From Cloeon dipterum (lineage: Eukaryota; Arthropoda; Insecta; Ephemeroptera; Baetidae): a stretch of DNA of 64,000 nucleotides. Below are positions 24,491 through 34,458 of this stretch, one piece after another. Position 1 is the stretch's first letter; each line of letters begins with the position of its first letter. The DNA lies in NCBI RefSeq assembly GCF_949628265.1, contig NC_088789.1, positions 14,872,886-14,936,885 on the forward strand, written 5' to 3'. The notes below the pieces were generated by a model. That model was not told where the DNA came from. It did no database searches and was given only the letters and a program-made list of their open reading frames with translations. Both the position numbers and the translations under genes were made by a program.

Positions 24491-27405
24491 TCAACACGCC
24501 ATTTGATATTTGTCAAAAGAAGTTAACTTATTGTTATTGTAGCATTCCCAGATCCAGGATGGTTTCACCGCATGTATGTCTGGGTAGAACTCTTGAAGCT
24601 ATATTAACAGTTATTAGTTGCGAGGGTTGCAAACTAAATTAATGCATTATTACCTCACGGAGGCCTTCCTTTGATTGGGTGACAAGAAATTTGACATCAT
24701 CATTTAGTTGGTCTTCGATTTTCCTGAAATTTCCATAATTTGAATATAAAGCTTTTATCACAGCATTAGAATAGTTAACCCTTTGGCTGCAATGATGTAG
24801 CGTTTTAGGGTCTTCTTCACGTCTTCAGCCAGTTCCTCATGCAACGTGAAACGGAGACCGCTGAAGATTTCAGGAAGGGTTGGCCACTTTTCCACCTCAG
24901 CGCTGTCGCTGTCTATGTCAGTCTCCACATCATACACGTCAATCACTTTTTTCCCATTTGTTTTGGGATCAGGACTAACTGTAAGGCTAAATAAAAATTT
25001 AACACATTAAAATATAATATGTTAATAATATTTGTTATTACATTTGAGCCTCTTCATCTTCACTACTGTCCTGTTCAACAACGTCTGGTACATTGCTCGG
25101 ACCAGCAGAGGAAGTTCCAGGAGCGTCTGCAATTTATTAACCATTAACTCATTTGATACTAATAATTAAAAAAAAAACGTTGAATCCCAATAATTTCCTT
25201 GTTAGAGGCAAGTTTTAAATTTTTTAAATTATTGTTTGTAATGTCTAGGCCAATTTTTTACCGATGCTTCACTTTCATATTTATTATTTTAATATTAAGG
25301 TCAGATCAAGACAAAGAGGTCAGTGTTAGTTAGCAGTGCACGAGGTCTGCCCAAACAATCTACAATAATTACGAACTTCCCATCAAAAATATTAATTTAA
25401 ATAGGGATTTCACCTCTGATCGAATCATATAACGTTAGTAATTGAGTAATAAACGATTCAGGACACACTACAGTCACTAACTGGGAATCCCTTTAACACT
25501 TAGAATTTTAAATTATTTATCCTTGACTGTCCATGACTATGTTTTAATCAATTTTTGATCTGGAAATATATTCCGACCTCCAGTGTCTACCAAAATTTCT
25601 TCTTCGCTCTCAGATTCATCTTGGTCTGCCTTTTCCAGAGCAAATCTGCATGCAATATAAAAATTAATGTTTTCTTTTGTTACAAATTCCTATTCGACCA
25701 ATTTCACCTGCGCCAAGGGAACCTTGTTCTCTTTCTGAAGCACTGGTCAATCCAATCCTTTGTCACTATTTTTCCATTGCCCATGGCTTTGACCTGCTTT
25801 ACTTTTGGCGTGTTGGAGAATGCGCCTCTGCAAACAAACAGCGGTCTCATTCAGCATTAAAAGAAAATGAGGCAGAGCTCTACTAACATTAGGTGGGTGC
25901 ATGTTTTGTCCCAATCTGCTTTGTACTTGGCGCCCATGTCCAATGCATTGTCGCGCAGAATCCCTCTGGCTGGATTTTGGAATCCACTCAGCACAATTGT
26001 CACTCCTTTCAAAAGCTGGTCGAAAGGCAGTTTCTTCTGCATTCTTTTTATTCCTGTTTTTGGTTCTATTCATCACGATTTTTTTTTAAAACGTTGAGGA
26101 TAATGATATCATTACGTACCAGGCTTTTTGACTTCCGTTTTCTTGTCCAATTTAGGAGTACATTTTTTATTTTGTGCTGAAGGAGGCTTATCCTTTAGAT
26201 GGCCCTTTTGCTCCTTAGCTTTAGGTGTAGAAACTTCAATTTCTTCCATGTCATCTTCTTCATCACTTCCCTTCTCAAGCTTCTTTCTGATTCTTCCAAC
26301 TCGGTCTGAGGGTGATGCTGAAAAACAAAATGTATATAGGTAATACTTTATGTAACTATTTTTCTGCTCTTGTAGCAAATTTTGCAAGGGCATTATTTAA
26401 CCAATAAGATAAAAAGTTAATACCAGTTGTTGCTGAAGTTGATGGGGAATTCAGCATCCTTTTTTTCGCATCTGGTGATTTTGTGCCCTGTGAGTGGTCT
26501 CTCTTCTTTGGAAAGATGACCGCCGCCTTTGTCCTCTCTGGAACTACTTGTGGGGAGCTAGACGCATCTGAGATGGCTGCATTCACTATTATCGACAGAA
26601 TATTTGGCTGTAACTTAATAAACATAAATTCCATTAAAATTGCCTGTTTTTGGTGATGCTGTTAGCCCATCTGTACTGGCCTTCCGCCGTGCAAAGAGGC
26701 TTCCTGGCAAAATGTTGTCTTCTTCCTCATCTTTGATCAAAAACCTGCCCAGGGAAGATGTGCCCTTGGATGAGCTGCTGTCCGCTGGAGCCTGAAGTTT
26801 TATAAATGACAAGCCAAACTGTGCATGCGGGTTGAATTTCTGTTGGCAAACGATCTGAGGAGAAAATTAATTAGCTGCGAAAAGAATTTCAAAATTAATT
26901 GTAGCACCTTGATTCTGTCCCAATTTTGCTTCACTGTGTCCTGGCAGAGTTTGTCTCCGTCAAACATTCGGACACGAGTCATGTCAGTGCCACTGCGAGA
27001 CTCAGATGGGGTCATAAACGAGGAGTTTACCAGCAAGACCTGCCAAAAACACAAAATATGTGAGAAGTGTTATGAAATATCAAGGCAAGAACCACATACT
27101 TCATAGTCTTTTTCTGGAGCACTCGACCTGCCAACATGCACAGTAACAAACGCCGAACCATTGTTTCCAATGTCGATTTTATTTATTTTCGTTTCTTTTT
27201 CAAGCTGAATGACAACCGTAGCAATGCTGTCTCCGTCTTTTTTCGTACGCCATTTCCGACTTGAGTTTAAAAGATTTTTAACAGGAAATGCCTACAATTA
27301 ATTCAATGGGTAAATTACAATCAGTTTTTGATTGATTTTAATTAAGACACTCACAGGATCTTCACTGCTGCAACTCACAATGTGCTGTAGAACAACGTCG
27401 GGCAT
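24491..27405 (-). CDS. XRCC1: DNA repair scaffold XRCC1, 13 coding exons, about 589 aa
   Basis: Scaffold of base-excision and single-strand-break repair in the nucleus. Exons in transcript order: 27355-27405, 27100-27291, 26908-27039, 26644-26854, 26424-26585, 26120-26317, 25888-26053, 25708-25827, 25578-25645, 25042-25126, 24780-24986, 24654-24723, 24491-24598. Phases agree throughout, total 1770 bp. The N-terminal domain starts MPDVVLQHIVSCSSEDP and continues through FGLSFIKL (about 1-155). Next come a basic/acidic linker with KKRD and RKK clusters (nuclear import is likely), BRCT1 (VLSGFQNP...THLIGAFSNTPK), an acidic linker with CK2-type sites (SESEEE, DSSEDEE), and BRCT2 (LPEIFSGL... to WIWEC near the C terminus). 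Family length is about 630 aa in human. Exon 4 ends at a GC donor. Start: the first ATG, immediately before the conserved N-terminal domain. Divergent from the kinase gene, 689 bp away. Confidence 0.93.
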
Positions 27406-28094
27406 GTTAATATCGTCAAATCATACAAGATCACTTTCAATAAGGTCAAAAAATGAAGCAAAAGCGGAGCAAAATAATGTAAACAGATAACACCATGCCT
27501 ACGCCGGCAGTCGATTATTTTGTGAATTGGCGGCAAACTCGCGACATCTCGCGGAGCGATTTTATGCAACCTACCGCACAAGCAACACAGACGGGTTGCA
27601 TACAAAGATTATTGACTGTGAGAGCAAGTCGTTCAAATTTGTAAAACTCTCTAGGTCTCAAATATTTTATGGCAATCAATACAAAGGATTCTGATTTAAA
27701 CAAAAATATCCCGCAAGTTGAATGATTTTTAATCACACACAATATAATTAAATAAAATGTTAAAGTTATTGTTAACCCCATCAAGAGAAGCCTATAGGAC
27801 AGAATTTAAAGTCTTCGGATTTAAATCTCAGTATTTTCTTGGAACTCTCTGCAGTTAAGCATAAAAATTAATGCGTGTTATCTTGTGGTTGTTCACAGCT
27901 TTAACATCAATATTTTTACGAATAACCTTAGCATGTTGCAGCACTGCGACTCATTGTCAGTTGGTGGCAGGGAAGAGAGCACTTTATATAAATTTCAAAA
28001 TTAGTTAAATTAATATACACTTGCTGGCATTATATCACTAATTGTCAACTTGATCTAAATAGCTTTCAACATTTACTGATTACAACATTTGAAT
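27406..28094. promoter_or_regulatory. Bidirectional promoter region of XRCC1 and ketosamine-3-kinase
   Basis: The 689 bp between the two start codons contain no other gene. On the plus strand TCAGTTGG starting at 27957 matches an arthropod initiator and lies about 138 bp before the kinase ATG. Poly(A) or other RNA signals were not noticed. Confidence 0.5.
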
Positions 28095-29412
28095 ATGTTG
28101 AAAAGTATGGAAGAAAAAATTAAATTCCAGCTAGGATTTACAGAATTCAGAAGGGCGAGAGGTGGTGGAGGCGGCGGCTGTATAAACGAAGGTGATGCAT
28201 ATGAGACAGATCGTGGCAAGGTCTTTGTTAAAAGGAACAGCAAGAAAGACGTAAATATGTCATAAAATAATTTCACTTAGGTATTAGGTGTCAAGTTAAA
28301 ATATCAATCTGGAATCTCATTTTCAGGCAAAGCTGATGTTTGACGGCGAATTAGAAGGACTGAAGGCAATTGAAGCAACCGGCACCTTGCGAGTGCCGCA
28401 TCCCATGGCTGTTTTCGACGACCCTAACGCAGGATGCGCTTTACTCATGGAGTACCTGGACTTAAAGAATCTAAGAAAATATTCTTCACAGATGGGAACT
28501 GATCTGGCAAGGTAAAAAATTGAATTAAGAGCTCAAAATGTCTATTTAAATTTGTGCGTTTAAGACTCCACTTATCAAACCAGAAAAATATCCAAAAAGC
28601 CGAAAAAGAAGAATCTAAAGTTGGGGAAAAGCAGGAAGATTCTCATCAGCAGGCGATAGAAAAGTTTGGCTTCGATACGCCGACATGTTGCGGTTATATT
28701 CCAATGGATAATTCTTGGGGAGAAGATTGGCCAGTATGGAATTTAATATTCTCAAAATAGACGACCTGGATTAAATTTTTTCCTCGTAATTCCAGCAATT
28801 TTACGCTAGAAATCGCCTGGAATACCAAATTAAGCTAATTGAAGAGAGCGTTAGTAAAATACTTTAGAAAAAAAGTAACGTTTAAAAACTTTCATATGGC
28901 TATTTTTGTTACTTACAGAATGGAGATCGCGAATTGATGGAACTTTGGTCTGTACTGCAGTTGAAAATACCAGTATATTTTCCAAAGGAACTCAGCATAG
29001 TCCCTTCACTCCTGCACGGAGATTTATGGAGTGGTAATGCTGCTGAAATAGACTCAACACCTGGTGAGCTTTGAGTTTAAATTTTTCTTTGGTTAAAGCC
29101 TTAATGAATATTTCAGTTGCATTCGACCCAGCTGCATTTTATGGCCACCACGAGTTTGACTTAGCCATCGCAGGAATGTTTGGTGGATTCAATAGCCAGT
29201 TCTACAACGCCTACCATGAAATTATTCCAAAAGCTAAAGGATTTCCAAAGAGACACAAACTGTACCTTCTCTTCCATCATTTAAACCATTGGTAGGAGTA
29301 ATCAAATTTTGCTACTCTACAATATTTTACAAAACCCAATAATTCCAGGAACCATTTTGGAAGTGGCTACCGGAGTTCAACTTTAGGAATTATGAGAGAG
29401 TTGGTCAATTAA
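28095..29412 (+). CDS. FN3K: Fructosamine/ketosamine-3-kinase, 7 exons, 315 aa
   Basis: Phosphorylates sugar adducts (fructosamines, ribulosamines, psicosamines) on protein lysines at O3, so that they break down: ATP-dependent cytosolic deglycation. Exons: 28095-28250, 28327-28511, 28565-28733, 28796-28849, 28919-29063, 29117-29291, 29349-29412; total 948 bp and phases agree. Kinase features: glycine-rich N-terminal loop ending GGGGCINEG with Cys29, FVKRN lysine strand (about 45-49), MEYLDL hinge (about 95), [13 protein letters not shown] with WGEDWP at the end of exon 3, catalytic [10 protein letters not shown] (Asp223), and the metal-binding DP of [17 protein letters not shown] (Asp240). 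Human FN3K and FN3KRP are 309 aa. An in-frame second ATG (codon 5) would match the human start better. I cannot tell the FN3K from the FN3KRP subtype. Convergent with GFM2, 70 bp between stops. Confidence 0.93.
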
Positions 29413-29482
29413 AGAGTGTGATTTGCAAATGAGAGCCATTTCAAGTTTAAGTAGCTTTGTTACCTTTTACTGACAGAAATAA

Positions 29483-32400
29483 TCAAAACGACGGATCAAA
29501 GCCAGTGACTCTTTTGATGGCAGTATTGGTTTCGATTTGCGACATCTGCTTCAGCTCTAAGAACTCCATGCTGAACGATGCCCTTCCAGAAGTCATCGTC
29601 CTCAGTTCTGTTGAGTAGCCAAGGAGCTCTGCCAATGGCGTGTGCGCAACCACCACCTATTTAGTCATAACAATTTGGCTTGGATAAAATTTTGAGAGGG
29701 AAACAAACTGCACCTTTTGCTTTCCTCGCTCTGCAATTGTTACAATATTTCCTCTCCTTCTTGTTAGGTCAGAAATTATTGCCGAAACAACATCTGGGTC
29801 AGCAATCAGTTCCATCTGCATCACTGGCTCCAGTAACCGAGTTCCTCCAACTTTTAAAAGCTTGAAATCGACAGTAAAAATTATAAAAATCATCACTTCT
29901 TAAAAGACTTGGCAATCTCAACAAATGCAATAAAATAGCAAAAATAGCAGAACTATATACAATTCAGACCCCTTGCAACCAAAATATTTGAATTTTTTAG
30001 TGCAATATCTAAAAAAGAGCAAAACGTGATGTCTGTTTCCGCCCTAAAAGTGGAATTCCCTGATTAAATTAAATCTAATTTGGGAGGGAGGCGATTTTCC
30101 ATGCAAATGCGAGTTTTTATTTACCTTCTGAATGCATTGCGTGGTAGCTGCAATTATGGCAGTATCAGTCGTGCCAAATGAGGAGCTGAAAGCGTGCAAA
30201 ACTGGTTTCACACCAACGATAGAGCAGTTGAGTAGTGGTCCACTCATCAGGCCCGATGCTGCTCCTTTCCTCAGTGCATTCTGGATTTTCGGGGGTAAGG
30301 AGTTCAACTTGGCAGCGTTCTCTCCAAATCTGTCCACCTCTAGTTGATATTTTATATACTGGTCTTGCGGCTCCAAAGAAATCGTCAGGTTGACGTTATT
30401 TTGAGACGAACCTGAGAGAAATGTCTATTGAAACAGTTAAAATAAAGGATCACAGCATAATTACCAATTTTTTGCGAGAACTGATGTGAGTCCTTTACTG
30501 CATCTTGAATTATTTCTTTGTATGCTATTTGCATGGGTCCCAAATCAACGTCAATTTTGTACTCGGACACGATTCTTTCCTTTATAATTTCAATATGCAA
30601 CTCTCCCATTCCACCCAAAACCATTTGGCCGGTCTCCTGGTTGAAAGACACCTTCAAGCTGTTGTCTTCTCGCTGCAGTTCAGCTAGGGCCTTCTCCAAA
30701 GCTTTCTGGGTGGACTAAACAATCGTTGCCTTTATATCAAGTCACAGAAAATAATCATTCAAATCTACCTGTGAGGGGGGCTCTATGGAACAAAAGAAAA
30801 CCGGATCAAGAGAAGATCCACTTGTTGCTAAAATGTGCTCTGCTTCGCTTGCATCAATTCCCTTCAACTTCATCAGCTTTTCTTTGGCACTATTTGCAGA
30901 CGATAAATTTCCAGTGACTAGATCCCCAGCAAACGTGTCCTAACAGATTAGAGATTCAAGATTAACAAACTAGAAAATTAAAAAACAGCGGCACCTTCAA
31001 GCCTGTGACAGACACAATATTCCCACTACTCATTTCTTGGACTTCTTGAAATTCATCAGCATAAGCAACCATCATTTGTCCTGTCTGCTCAGCCTTCTGC
31101 TGACGAACATTGAACACTTTTTGACCCTGCAAATAGAAAACCATTATCATCCAATGCAAATATCACCTTTCTTACAGCTACCTTTTGTAAATTTCCACTA
31201 AAAATACGCATAAAGGTCACAGCACCTTTGTGTTCGTCGTGTCGAATTTTGAAAGCCCTAGCACAAAATGAGCCTTTAAATAATTCAACTAGACTATCTT
31301 TTGGACGATCAAGGGGTGAAGGTAGGTAAAATCCAACAGCGTCCATCAATGGTTGAACTCCTACGTTGTGATAGGAGCTCCCACAGAGTACAGGAACGCA
31401 CAGCTGTTACAAATCATTTTAATTACTTTAAAAAATGACAAAATAATAATCAAGCGGACCCTACTGAGTGTTGCTCTCCTAATAGCAGCCTTCAGCTCGG
31501 CAGGGCCAACATTTGATAAGCTCTCCCGTTGGATAACTTCTTCTGCGAGAATTTCATCCACATCAGCAAGCAGTTCAACAAGCCGAATTTTCTCTTCCGC
31601 AGCCATTTCCAGCAGGTCTTCCTTCAAAGGACTTACTTTCACTTGTTTGCTCTTGAATCTGTCCCACTCGAGCAATTTCATGGACACTAAGTCTATCACA
31701 CTTGAAATGCCTTTGTCACCAATTTCTTTCAAAGGTATTTGCAAAGCTACAGGGTAAGCGCCTAGTCTACTCGCTAACGAATCAATGCTCATTGAAAAAC
31801 TGGCATCTGCCCTGTCCATTTTGTTCACAAATGCAATTCTTGGCAGCTCGTGTTTGTCGGCTTGGCTCCATACTGTGCATGTTTGAGCTTCAACACCTGC
31901 AGAGTTATAATACATATTTAGTTTGTTAAAAGGGCATTTATGGCTGTCCAGGTCATCACTACCTGCAGATCCATCAAGAACAACAACAGCTCCATCCAAC
32001 ACCTGGAGAGTTTGTTCTACTTCCATTGTGAAATCGATGTGGCCTGGGGTGTCAATCAAATTGAATCTGTGTCCATTCCAGCCAAAGGTTACAGCAGCGG
32101 AGGTAATTGTAATTCCTGAAGGAGAATATATTTAACATTTTTTACATTTCTCACAAAGCAATATAACCATTAACCTCTGTTACGCTCCTGGTCCATGAAA
32201 TCAGTTACGGTATTTCCGTGATGAACTTCTCCCATTTGTTTTATTGTACCAGAGTAAAAGAGCATTCGCTCGGTGGTTGTTGTTTTACCTTAATTTAAAC
32301 TCATAATATTAAGCTCCTTATTAAAATGTTAGTCTGTTTGAAAAATCACCTGCATCGATGTGAGCTAAAATTCCAAAGTTTCTAATTTTATCAATGACAT

Positions 32401-32512
32401 CGCTATTTTGAAGATTTCCATAACTTTGCACCTGACAACTCTGACCTACATGATACAGTCTCCTGCAACGCTCTTTCCACAACAATAATTTCCTCACTGT
32501 CAGCAAGGCCAT
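29483..32512 (-). CDS. GFM2: Mitochondrial elongation factor G2 (ribosome-releasing factor 2), 11 exons, 749 aa
   Basis: GTPase that splits mitochondrial ribosomes with RRF during recycling. Exons in transcript order: 32350-32512, 32175-32288, 31963-32115, 31460-31896, 31182-31403, 30995-31126, 30769-30939, 30465-30714, 30125-30411, 29714-29860, 29483-29656; total 2250 bp and phases agree. GTPase motifs: G1 AHIDAGKT (about 50-57), G2 [13 protein letters not shown]3 DTPGH, G4 NKMD. The later domains show [22 protein letters not shown] and [11 protein letters not shown], and domain V ends with [24 protein letters not shown]...WSQADKH and IEPPS match EF-G2 rather than EF-G1. The basic start ([19 protein letters not shown]) fits a mitochondrial presequence. 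Human GFM2 is 779 aa. The donor of exon 4 is GTCCGC, a weak GT site. Confidence 0.93.
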
Positions 32513-33247
32513 TTTTTATTTCTTCAATATTTTGATTGTGAAAATCTGAAAATTACATACATACATGAATATTATTTTTGTTATTTTAGCTGCAGTAACA
32601 TAAATCTAAAAAACATTCATTAAAACACGTAAAACAAAAACACCAGAGAAATGAGGAAGAAAATATGTATAGGTAATTTACTAAATTATTTAAGTTTAAA
32701 AATACACAGAACTTGTAAAATACATAAACGGAAGAGGGTGTCCGAAGTTGTAATTTTTACCATGACGACACACGGCAGCGCAATTATGTACATAGAAAAA
32801 TTTAAATGCATTCATGAATCTAAAGAAATGATAGTGACCTTGCCCTTGCCGGAAAGTTTGTGAATGTTGAGAGAAACTAAGGCTATCGTCCATCCATGCC
32901 AGATCCATGCCCCTATAATAATGTTTTTGTTTATATACGAGAAGCCCAGTGCTCATGCTCACTGGTGCCCACCATGTGATTTTGATATTTAAATATTGGC
33001 GCCGCCAAACTCAGCTCGCTCCTCGTTCGCAACGCGACAACGCGTGCGCGTTTTTCAAGTAAACAATTTTGGCAAGCAACAAGGCGCGGTCAGAAATTTG
33101 TAAACTTATGTGATGCGGATTTGAATTGATTTTCCTTGTAAGTTATAATTCAATTTTTGAAATTTTAATGTTTTCTCATGCCAAATTAATTTTGCAGATT
33201 TCTTTAAACTTGGTTAAAAAGTCTCTCTGTCGAAAATTTATACAGCA
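32513..33247. promoter_or_regulatory. Divergent promoter region of GFM2 and the Ly6 gene
   Basis: 735 bp between start codons. CpG-rich only at about 33000-33090. No other coding sequence is supported. 5' UTR exons cannot be placed from sequence alone. Confidence 0.45.
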
Positions 33248-34312
33248 ATGATCATTAAAGCAGCAGTGACCACCCTCCTGCTTCTCATCATTCACACAGG
33301 TTAATTATTTTCAGGAATTATATCTCAATTTCTCTAAAGTTTGTTAATATTTCAGCTGATGCCGGGACTTACTGCTACCGATGCGTGTCCACTCATCCTG
33401 GTTGTTCAACGCCCTTCAACTGGTACTGGCACACAGGGCAGTGGTGCCCTGAGGAGGATGACATTTGCGTTAAAATAACCGAGAGGAAAGGACGTGAGTT
33501 ATACGAATTTGCAATATTTATTTGAAACTGATACACGAAATAATTAGTGAGGGTTTCTTTAATATCCTTGAACCAAGAGTAAAATAATATATAAATTATT
33601 TATGTATTATAAATAATGCTCTATTGGACTTCTACAAATTTAGTTATGCATGGCTATTTGCTCAATTTACTGGAACCATGACAATTAATTTGTGAAATGG
33701 CCAAAATTGCAAACAGTGAACAATAGAACTGAAGTTTCTTTTAAAGTTTGGGACAAAATTGTAAGCTCCTCCAGTAGGGCTGCCACTCTCCGGGTTTGGG
33801 ACTCAAAAATTTAACACGGGGAGTATAGGGATCTCTGGGTTTTCGAGTCCAAAATCTCCGGGTATTAGCTTTGGAAGTCTGTCACCCCTATCCTCCACTT
33901 CTTGTTTTATTGATTTGTCAAATTAGCCGTGTTGTTAATGATTCACTCAGAAATATTTATTACTTTCTTCCCTTTTCCAGCAATTGAAGTAATCACTCGA
34001 GACTGCTTGAGCGCGGTGAAACCATTCCGAACTGACATTCCTGCTGATCGTTATGAGGGATGCCGCTTTGCTTCCAAAGACGTTAAGCTTGCTCACTATG
34101 TCAACAACTCAATTGCAGAACTTGACATCAGAAGGTAAATTTTAACTAGCTCTGTTGTCATTAATTAATGTTGTACTTTTAGGGATCACTTTGATGAAAC
34201 AACATGGTGTTTCTGCTATTTTGACTGGTGGTGCAACAGTGGATTTTCAAACATTCCGTCCAAGTTTCTAGTAGGAGCTATTTTTATATTGGTGAAGTAT
34301 ATACTGCACTAA
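33248..34312 (+). CDS. Secreted/GPI-anchored UPAR/Ly6 (quiver-type) protein, 4 exons, 157 aa
   Basis: Small cell-surface three-finger protein; relatives act as ion-channel modulators or in septate-junction and cuticle traffic. The precise partner here is unknown. Exons: 33248-33299, 33356-33493, 33981-34134, 34183-34312; 474 bp with phases agreeing. Signal peptide MIIKAAVTTLLLLIIHTGDAG, cleaved near residue 20. The mature protein opens YCYRCVSTHPGC (the LU-domain CxxC pattern), has WCPEEDDICVKI, RDCLSAV and YEGCRFAS, and ends in a cysteine cluster TTWCFCYFDWWCNSG. A hydrophobic tail follows (FLVGAIFILVKYIL) to the stop, as in GPI-anchored members. Ten or more cysteines fit the fold. Intron 2 carries a hAT-type MITE. 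Convergent with the zinc-finger gene, 146 bp between stops. Confidence 0.88.
33775..33890. mobile_element. 116-bp hAT-type MITE inside intron 2 of the Ly6 gene
   Basis: Terminal inverted repeats read TAGGGCTGCCA (left) and TAGGGGTGACA (right, complement), 9 of 11 identical. Inner parts also pair (TTTGGGACTC with GAGTCCAAA). The flanks are TCCTCCAG (33767-33774) and TCCTCCAC (33891-33898), an 8-bp duplication with one mismatch. An 8-bp duplication plus (T/C)AGGG ends indicate the hAT superfamily. Confidence 0.6.
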
Positions 34313-34405
34313 ATCTATTTTTTCGAAAGATATACACCCATGTGACCGCATTGACAGTAATTTGTTAATGCAAACTGCTTAATGTCACTTTTTTATGATC
34401 TTAGG

Positions 34406-34411
34406 TTTATT
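34406..34411 (-). terminator. Poly(A) signal of the zinc-finger gene
   Basis: The minus strand reads AATAAA 48 bp beyond the zinc-finger stop. This lies inside the putative 3' UTR of the Ly6 gene, so the two mRNAs would overlap tail to tail. Confidence 0.5.
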
Positions 34412-34436
34412 CTATCTCCGTCCATTTACAATGTTA

Positions 34437-34442
34437 ATAAAA
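34437..34442 (+). terminator. Poly(A) signal of the Ly6 gene
   Basis: AATAAA on the plus strand 125 bp after the Ly6 stop codon, and only 17 bp before the stop codon of the convergent zinc-finger gene. Confidence 0.6.
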
Positions 34443-34458
34443 AATAACAGCAAATGAA

